Shown here: positions 5,685-9,217 of the stretch, one piece after another
Position numbering within the stretch: position 1 is the stretch's first letter
How the letters are laid out: every line of letters starts with the position of its first letter
The notes under the pieces: model-generated
What the model saw: the letters and a program-made list of their open reading frames with translations, nothing else
The model's database searches: none
What the model was told of the DNA's origin: nothing
Assembly: GCA_032128395.1 (NCBI GenBank)
Contig: JAQBGV010000192.1
Coordinates: 1-9,217, forward strand
From: JAQBGV01 sp032128395
GTDB taxonomy: Bacteria > Planctomycetota > UBA8108 > UBA1146
Direction: 5' to 3'
Length of the DNA: 9,217 bases
Translations under genes and position numbers: made by a program

Positions 5685-8600
5685 AACCACAGATGAACAC
5701 GAACCTGCCCACCGGCGATGACCTGTGGCGGAGCCTCGACGAGGTGGCCGACACCGAGGAATTCCAGCGCTTCCTCGCGAAGGAGTTCCCGACCCAAGCC
5801 GCGGAGCTGCTCGCGGGACCGTCCAGGCGGCAGTTCCTCAAGGTGATGGGGGCGTCGCTCGCACTCGCCGGGATGGGGGGGCTGACCGGCTGCATCCGAT
5901 GGCCGGAACAGAATGTCCTCCCCTTCGCGCATCGTCCCGAGGGGCGGATCCCAGGGGTTCCGTCGTACTACGCGACCGGCTACGAGCGGGATGGGGTCGG
6001 GCAAGGGATCCTCGCGACCAGCTTCGACGGCCGGCCGATCAAGGTGGACGGCAACCCCGAGCACCCGAGTTCGCTCGGCAGCCTCGACCTCATCGGTCAG
6101 GCGACGGTGCTCGGTCTCTACGATCCGGCGCGGAGTCGCGAGGTCGTCAGCGGAGGGCACTCCTCGACCTGGTCCGCCGCGCGCGACGCGCTCGTAGCTG
6201 CCGCGCGAGCGGGTGGGTTTGCCGTGCTCTCCGGTCCGACGAGCTCGCCGACGATCCGACGAGTGCGAGACCGACTTCTCGCGGAGGTCCCCGGGGCGCG
6301 GTGGTTCGAGTACTGCCCGCTCAGCCGAGACTCCGAGCGCGAGGGGACCCAGCTCATCTTCGGCGCTCCCCACCGGCCGATCTACGACTTCGCCGCAGCT
6401 CAGGTCGTGCTCATCCTCGATGCCGATCCACTGATGACGCACCCCGCGGCGCTGATGCACTCCCGCGGCTTCGCGGCCGCGCGGGTCGCGCGGCGCGAGA
6501 GCGGCGCCCACCACCGCATGTTCGCGGTGGAGAGTGTCCACAGCATCACCGGCTCGGTGGCGGATCAGCGGTTTCCGGTGGCGCAGAGTGAAATCGTCAA
6601 CTTCGCGGCCCGGGTCGCCGCCGCACTGAACCTGAGCGGGATCCCCAGCGATCTGATGTCGGGACTCCAGTCGGCCGGCGAGCCGATGGCGGATCACCGC
6701 CTCATCGCGGAGGAGCTGAACGCCCACCGCGGCGCGTGCCTCGTCGTCGCCGGCGATCGGCAGCCCGCGGAGGTCCACGCCCTCGCCCATCTGATGAACG
6801 TCTCGCTCGGCTCGGTCGGGAAGACGGTGCGCTACGCCCCGGAATTCGATCCGGATCGAGCGAGCCACGCGGACCAGATCGAGGCTCTCGTCTCGGAGAT
6901 GAACTCCGGCCGCATCCAGAGCGTCCTGATCCTCGGCGGGAACCCGGTGTTCGACGCGCCCGGGGATCTCGATTTCGCGGGGGCTCTCGCCAAGGTCCGG
7001 AACCGCTTCCGACTGGGGGATCACCAGGACGAGACGAGTCAGGGGTGCAGCTGGCACCTCCCGGAAGCGCACTATCTCGAGACCTGGCTCGACACGCGTG
7101 CCTGGGACGGCCCGGTCACGATCACGCAGCCGCTCATCGAGCCGCTCTTCGGCGGGCGAAACGCGGCGGAGGTCGTCGGGATGATCCTCGATGAGCACCC
7201 GAGTTCCGCCTACGACCTCGTGAAACAGACCTTCGCAGCCTTGTCGGGCAATCGTGAATCCGAGCCCGTCTGGCGCGAGACAGTCCATCGCGGCTTCCTC
7301 GCCGGGAGCGAGTTCCCCAGCGTCTCGCCGGGGAATGCTCGGGGGGGATGGGGATCGGCCCTCGCGGACCGCATCGCGTCTGCGAGGGCCAGCGAGTTCG
7401 AGATCGTCTTCACCGGCGACCATTCCCTCTACGACGGACGCTTCGCGAACAACGGGTGGCTGCAGGAGTGTCCCGATCCGATGACGAAGATCGCCTGGGA
7501 CAACGCGGCGATCATCGCCCCGGCCGATGCCACTCGTCTCGGGGTGAAGACCGGGGATCTCGTCCGGGTATCGGTCGACGACAAGAACATCGAGATCGTC
7601 GCCTTCGTGATGCCGGGGCAAGCGGCTCGGTCGGTGACGATCCCGGTCGGCTACGGGCGTGAAGTCTTCGACCGCGTTGCGGGTGGAGTGAGTTACAACC
7701 TGGCGAAGGGGACCGGCGTCGACGTCTACCCGCTGCGCTCCCTGGCGGCACTGCGGAACGGATCTGTCTCGGGGACCCTCGAGAAAACGGGAGGGCGCGC
7801 GAAACTCGCGACCACCCAGAACCACTGGGCGATCGGCACCCTCCAGCAGGAGGAGACCGAGATGAGGGTCAAGGAATTCGCGCGGGTCGTCGACCTTTCC
7901 GACTACCGCGCGCACGGAGCCGAGGCGGTCGCCGCCCTCGCCCCGCACGTCCCACACCGTGAGTCGCTCTGGGACGAACTCCCCTTCGGCGGGCATCGGT
8001 GGGGGATGTCGATCGATCTCGACCTGTGCATCGGCTGCTCGGCCTGTGTGGTCGCCTGTCAGTCGGAGAACAACATCGCGGTCACCGGCAAGGACGAGGT
8101 CGCCTACGGTCGGGAGATGCACTGGATCCGGATCGACCGCTACTTCCGCGGGGAAGACTACGACAACCCCGAGGTCGTGCACCAGCCCCTGACCTGCCAC
8201 CACTGCGAGAACGCGCCGTGCGAGCAAGTCTGCCCGGTCGCCGCGACGACGCATTCAGCCGAGGGGCTGAACGACATGGTCTACAACCGGTGCATCGGCA
8301 CCCGGTACTGCTCGAACAACTGCCCCTACAAGGTCCGTCGGTTCAATTACTTCAACAACGCAAAGCATCCCTCCGAGACGGAAAAGATGCTCTACAACCC
8401 CGAGGTGACGATTCGGAACCGCGGGGTGATGGAGAAGTGCACGTTCTGCGTCCAGCGGATCAACCGGACGAAGATCTCCGCCAAGAACGACGGACGAGCG
8501 GTTCGGGACGGTGAAATCGTCCCGGCGTGCGCGCAGACCTGCCCGACCCAGGCGATCACCTTCGGAGACCTCGCGGATCACGACAGTGTGGTGTCGAAGG

Positions 8601-8710
8601 AGCAAGCCTCGGATCGCGCCTACGCGATGCTCGAGCAGATCAACGTCAAGCCGAGGACGCGGTATCTCGCTCGCGTCGTGAACCCGCCGCGCGAGGGGAG
8701 CACACACTAG
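5681..8710 (+). CDS. actB: Alternative complex III subunit ActB, molybdopterin-oxidoreductase-like/iron-sulfur fusion
   Basis: ActB is the large periplasmic subunit of ACIII. Its N-terminal part has the fold of Mo-bisMGD oxidoreductases but in characterised complexes binds no Mo cofactor. Its C-terminal part is a four-cluster ferredoxin of NrfC/PsrB type that takes electrons from the quinol site. The start at 5681 gives an ATGA overlap with actA and 1009 residues; in-frame ATGs at 5672 and 5693 are alternatives. Residues 15-47 (LWRSLDEVADTEEFQRFL and on) plus SRRQFLK (48-54), a hydrophobic run and LTGC (Cys 71) form the extended Tat signal known from this family. The cysteine sets are CIGCSACVVAC (783-793), CHHCENAPCEQVC (839-851), CIGTRYCSNNC (871-881), CTFC (920-923) and CAQTC (950-954). 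In the third set the second Cys is Thr, consistent with one [3Fe-4S] and three [4Fe-4S] clusters. The sequence is full-length and undisrupted. Confidence 0.95.
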   Translation: MKPQMNTNLPTGDDLWRSLDEVADTEEFQRFLAKEFPTQAAELLAGPSRRQFLKVMGASLALAGMGGLTGCIRWPEQNVLPFAHRPEGRIPGVPSYYATGYERDGVGQGILATSFDGRPIKVDGNPEHPSSLGSLDLIGQATVLGLYDPARSREVVSGGHSSTWSAARDALVAAARAGGFAVLSGPTSSPTIRRVRDRLLAEVPGARWFEYCPLSRDSEREGTQLIFGAPHRPIYDFAAAQVVLILDADPLMTHPAALMHSRGFAAARVARRESGAHHRMFAVESVHSITGSVADQRFPVAQSEIVNFAARVAAALNLSGIPSDLMSGLQSAGEPMADHRLIAEELNAHRGACLVVAGDRQPAEVHALAHLMNVSLGSVGKTVRYAPEFDPDRASHADQIEALVSEMNSGRIQSVLILGGNPVFDAPGDLDFAGALAKVRNRFRLGDHQDETSQGCSWHLPEAHYLETWLDTRAWDGPVTITQPLIEPLFGGRNAAEVVGMILDEHPSSAYDLVKQTFAALSGNRESEPVWRETVHRGFLAGSEFPSVSPGNARGGWGSALADRIASARASEFEIVFTGDHSLYDGRFANNGWLQECPDPMTKIAWDNAAIIAPADATRLGVKTGDLVRVSVDDKNIEIVAFVMPGQAARSVTIPVGYGREVFDRVAGGVSYNLAKGTGVDVYPLRSLAALRNGSVSGTLEKTGGRAKLATTQNHWAIGTLQQEETEMRVKEFARVVDLSDYRAHGAEAVAALAPHVPHRESLWDELPFGGHRWGMSIDLDLCIGCSACVVACQSENNIAVTGKDEVAYGREMHWIRIDRYFRGEDYDNPEVVHQPLTCHHCENAPCEQVCPVAATTHSAEGLNDMVYNRCIGTRYCSNNCPYKVRRFNYFNNAKHPSETEKMLYNPEVTIRNRGVMEKCTFCVQRINRTKISAKNDGRAVRDGEIVPACAQTCPTQAITFGDLADHDSVVSKEQASDRAYAMLEQINVKPRTRYLARVVNPPREGSTH
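8693..8700 (+). promoter_or_regulatory. Weak ribosome binding site of actC
   Basis: GAGGGGAG lies inside the end of actB, 12 nt before the actC ATG. The spacing is longer than ideal, so initiation probably relies mainly on coupling to actB, whose stop is only 2 nt away from the start. Confidence 0.35.
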
Positions 8711-8712
8711 CG

Positions 8713-9217
8713 ATGACAGCTCAGCCGAGCAGTGGAGTTCTCACCCTCCCTTCGGGAGATGTCGACAACACTCAGGAAGATCCGTCCCGCCGCCAAGACC
8801 TGGTACTGGGGGGGCTGACGAACGATTCGGTCACCCAGACGGTGTGCCGTATCGTCGAGACGCCGCCGACCCGCGGTTGGTGGATCGCGTTCCTGATCTC
8901 CTTCTCGATCCTCGGCCTCCTCGGAGTGCTCGTCCCGTACCTGATCTTCACCGGAATCGGTGTGTGGGGCGTGAACAACCCGGTCGGCTGGGGCTTTGCG
9001 ATCGTCAACTTCGTCTTCTGGGTCGGGATCGGTCACGCGGGGACGCTGATCTCCGCGATCCTGTTCCTCTTCCGACAGAGATGGCGGACCTCGATCAACC
9101 GAGCAGCCGAGGCGATGACGATCTTCGCCGTGATGTGCGCCGGACTCTTCCCAGGGATTCACGTCGGTCGCGTCTGGTTCGCATACTGGATGTTCCCGAT
9201 CCCGAACCAGATGCAGA
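8713..9217 (+). CDS. actC: Alternative complex III subunit ActC (NrfD-like quinol-oxidising membrane protein), partial
   Basis: ActC is the NrfD/PsrC-family integral membrane subunit of ACIII, expected to hold the quinol-oxidation site and to dock under the ActB iron-sulfur domain. The ATG at 8713 starts 2 nt after the actB stop. The frame stays open through the last base, so 168 codons are seen and the 3' part lies outside the window. After a polar N-terminus of about 54 residues come hydrophobic helices near 57-79, 94-120 and 132-150. Recognisable stretches are FWVGIGHAGTLISAILF (102-118), NRAAEAMTIFAV (129-140), LFPGIHVGRVW (145-155) and FPIPNQMQ at the edge. Family members have about ten helices and 450-500 residues, so roughly a third is visible. 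Adjacency to actB supports the call. Confidence 0.92.
   Translation, partial: MTAQPSSGVLTLPSGDVDNTQEDPSRRQDLVLGGLTNDSVTQTVCRIVETPPTRGWWIAFLISFSILGLLGVLVPYLIFTGIGVWGVNNPVGWGFAIVNFVFWVGIGHAGTLISAILFLFRQRWRTSINRAAEAMTIFAVMCAGLFPGIHVGRVWFAYWMFPIPNQMQ

Noticed and set aside
5537..8254. 905-residue minus-strand open frame opposite actB
   Set aside because: It lies entirely antisense to actB and the end of actA, and its translation is Arg/Asp/Val-rich with no family-like motif. Such long shadow frames are common opposite high-GC genes.

Overview
The window is GC-rich (by eye roughly two-thirds G+C) bacterial DNA with two transcription directions. The most likely source is a planctomycete or a close relative. 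That rests on a secreted protein ending in a paired dockerin module of the type common in marine Planctomycetota, beside genes for alternative complex III (ACIII), a quinol-oxidising respiratory complex found in that and several other phyla. The assignment is inferred from gene content, not from a marker gene.

Layout, left to right. Positions 1-54 hold nothing recognisable. Positions 55-94 form an intrinsic terminator for the minus-strand gene at 135-2606. That gene encodes an 823-residue exported protein: signal peptide, a conserved N-terminal domain of unknown function, two FN3-like repeats, a cohesin-like beta domain and a C-terminal dockerin pair. A divergent intergenic region of about 540 bp (2607-3145) follows. 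It has interlocking palindromes close to the minus-strand gene, two short direct-repeat clusters and two C8 tracts. From 3146 the plus strand carries ctaA (heme A synthase with an extra N-terminal membrane domain). After a 313-bp gap rich in hairpins come actA (pentaheme membrane cytochrome c), actB (Mo-oxidoreductase-like and iron-sulfur fusion with an extended Tat signal) and the first 168 codons of actC (NrfD-like quinol-site membrane subunit), which runs off the right edge.

How they work together: ActC oxidises quinol in the membrane, and electrons pass through the Fe-S clusters of ActB and the c-hemes of ActA towards a terminal oxidase. CtaA makes heme A, which implies an aa3-type (heme-A) cytochrome oxidase in the same chain. 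Its genes would be expected to the right of the window, after actD/E/F. ActA/ActB overlap by 4 nt and ActB/ActC are 2 nt apart, so actABC is clearly one transcriptional unit. ctaA may be read separately.

No rRNA, tRNA, CRISPR array, insertion sequence or phage gene was seen. The respiratory locus is a known system. The less explained parts are the N-terminal membrane domain of CtaA, the unknown domain of the secreted dockerin protein, and the structured intergenic DNA.
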